Shown one piece after another: positions 62,914 to 64,000 of a stretch of DNA of 64,000 nt. The stretch is from Argopecten irradians (taxonomy: Eukaryota; Mollusca; Bivalvia; Pectinida; Pectinidae). The notes below the pieces were generated by a model. The model was not told where the DNA came from and searched no databases. It worked only from the letters and a program-made list of their open reading frames with translations. The stretch covers positions 34,597,331 through 34,661,330 of the forward strand of contig NC_091143.1 in assembly GCF_041381155.1 (NCBI RefSeq). The letters run 5' to 3'. Each line of letters begins with the position of its first letter. The stretch's first letter is position 1. Position numbers and translations under genes: made by a program.

Positions 62914-64000
62914 GACATGATAAACCTGACAATGATAATGAGGATCATATGTCTGTATAAGCTCATTCGAATATCTGCCTAGAATCCCACACTCGGAACC
63001 CCTCGGATGTAACAGTCGTACATTGTGTTTTACATCCGAGGAGTTCCGATTGTAGCATTCCATCTTAGTATATTAGAGTTACCCTACTGAAAAGTATGAC
63101 GTAATGCTCGAAAACGCGTGACTTCACAATCAATACCTACCCACAAGAGCAGATAATTCTGTAATATACAAATACAGAATATCTACTCATGACAAGAAAA
63201 TGCACCCATATGACATGTTAGACCAATAGTGAGAATTTTGTTATAATATTTTTACATAACAATGTTTTCTTTCAAATAGCTACACACATGCTTACAACGT
63301 GTAGACACTAGTACTGTCTCTATTAATAGTTTAATCAGTACGATTTGTTAACGTTTTCATTTAAATGACAGTTATCATCGCGAAGTCTACGTGAGCACAA
63401 CGCCCCCATCAGTTTAACTATGTCTCTTTTGCCGCTCCATTAGAAATAATATGAGGTTTTTGTATGGAAGAGAATACAAAAGAAATTTAACACCTTTGTG
63501 AAATCACCTGAAAAATGCAATTTGTATGAAAAAAAGAACCTATCACAGTTACCACACGCAATGTACTCAATATTCTCAATTATGGTTGATAGGGAATTTT
63601 CGCCGAATAGTTTTATCCTTACCTTCAGCCATAGTGCTACATAATAAACTACTCTATCACATTTCCAACAATTCTTACACTTATTCATCCCTAAAGACAC
63701 ATTTGGAATCTTCTGACACAAAGGCCAGAAGAGTTCATTATAAATATCGAGGGGTCAATGAGTTAAGAATATGATGGTGCTGTGATCTATATCGGAACAG
63801 ATGTGGATAGCTTCAAGAACAGTGTGTATGAGGTGGGTTATTGGCCAACTGGGATGTGGGAGAGGTTTGCAATAGTTCTTAGGTGACGAGTGTAAATAAT
63901 GTTAATGGCAACATGTTTTTATTAGTAATGAATCTATTCGCATTATATACAGGATTTAAAGGTGTTAGTACCTGTTAAAATTAGTTTCATTTTGTATGCA
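62914..64000. other. Right-edge region, repeat traces only
   Basis: It contains the decayed relative of the 4360-4700 repeat (about 63050-63260) and AT-rich DNA. Short overlapping open frames on both strands at 63440-63774 show no family features. No gene is called. Confidence 0.5.

Overview
The window looks like nuclear DNA from an invertebrate animal. It is AT-rich and intron-dominated, with GT-AG splicing and a high load of small non-autonomous transposons. Lineage is inferred: a fibrinogen-related (FReD) lectin gene, a SKI-family co-repressor and tRNA-derived SINEs of a kind common in molluscs make a bivalve mollusc my best guess. No sequence comparison was possible, so this is not proven.

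Layout. (1) 234-5824 (+): last five exons of an arrestin-domain-containing (ARRDC/alpha-arrestin-like) gene whose first exon lies off the left edge. (2) 11142-20404 (+): a complete seven-exon paralogue (322 aa) with the same intron phases and nearly the same exon lengths, so the two are tandem duplicates. (3) 26403-48848 (+): a six-exon gene for a SKI-family co-repressor of the SKOR/fussel type (553 aa model). A small first exon is joined across a 13.4 kb intron to one large exon that carries both the SKI/DAC and the SMAD4-binding-like domains. (4) 55705-56351 (-): a terminal exon encoding a complete fibrinogen-like domain; its upstream exons were not found. The rest is intergenic or intronic.

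The non-coding part is mostly repeats. There are nine copies of a ~350 bp TTAA-flanked MITE, a ~300 bp MITE family with 9-bp target duplications, a ~260 bp TA-flanked MITE, a three-copy tRNA-derived SINE, perfect or near-perfect fold-back elements, several minisatellites, and a dispersed repeat that carries paired palindromic CRE sites.

The three plus-strand genes do not form an operon or an obvious pathway. The arrestin-like proteins would act as cytosolic trafficking or scaffold adaptors, the SKOR-like protein as a nuclear TGF-beta/BMP-pathway co-repressor, and the FReD protein as a secreted recognition lectin. No prokaryotic genes, CRISPR arrays, rRNA or intact tRNA were seen. I found no convincing wholly new system; the most notable points are the tandem arrestin paralogues without visible PPxY motifs, a duplicated splice donor in the second, and the repeat families.
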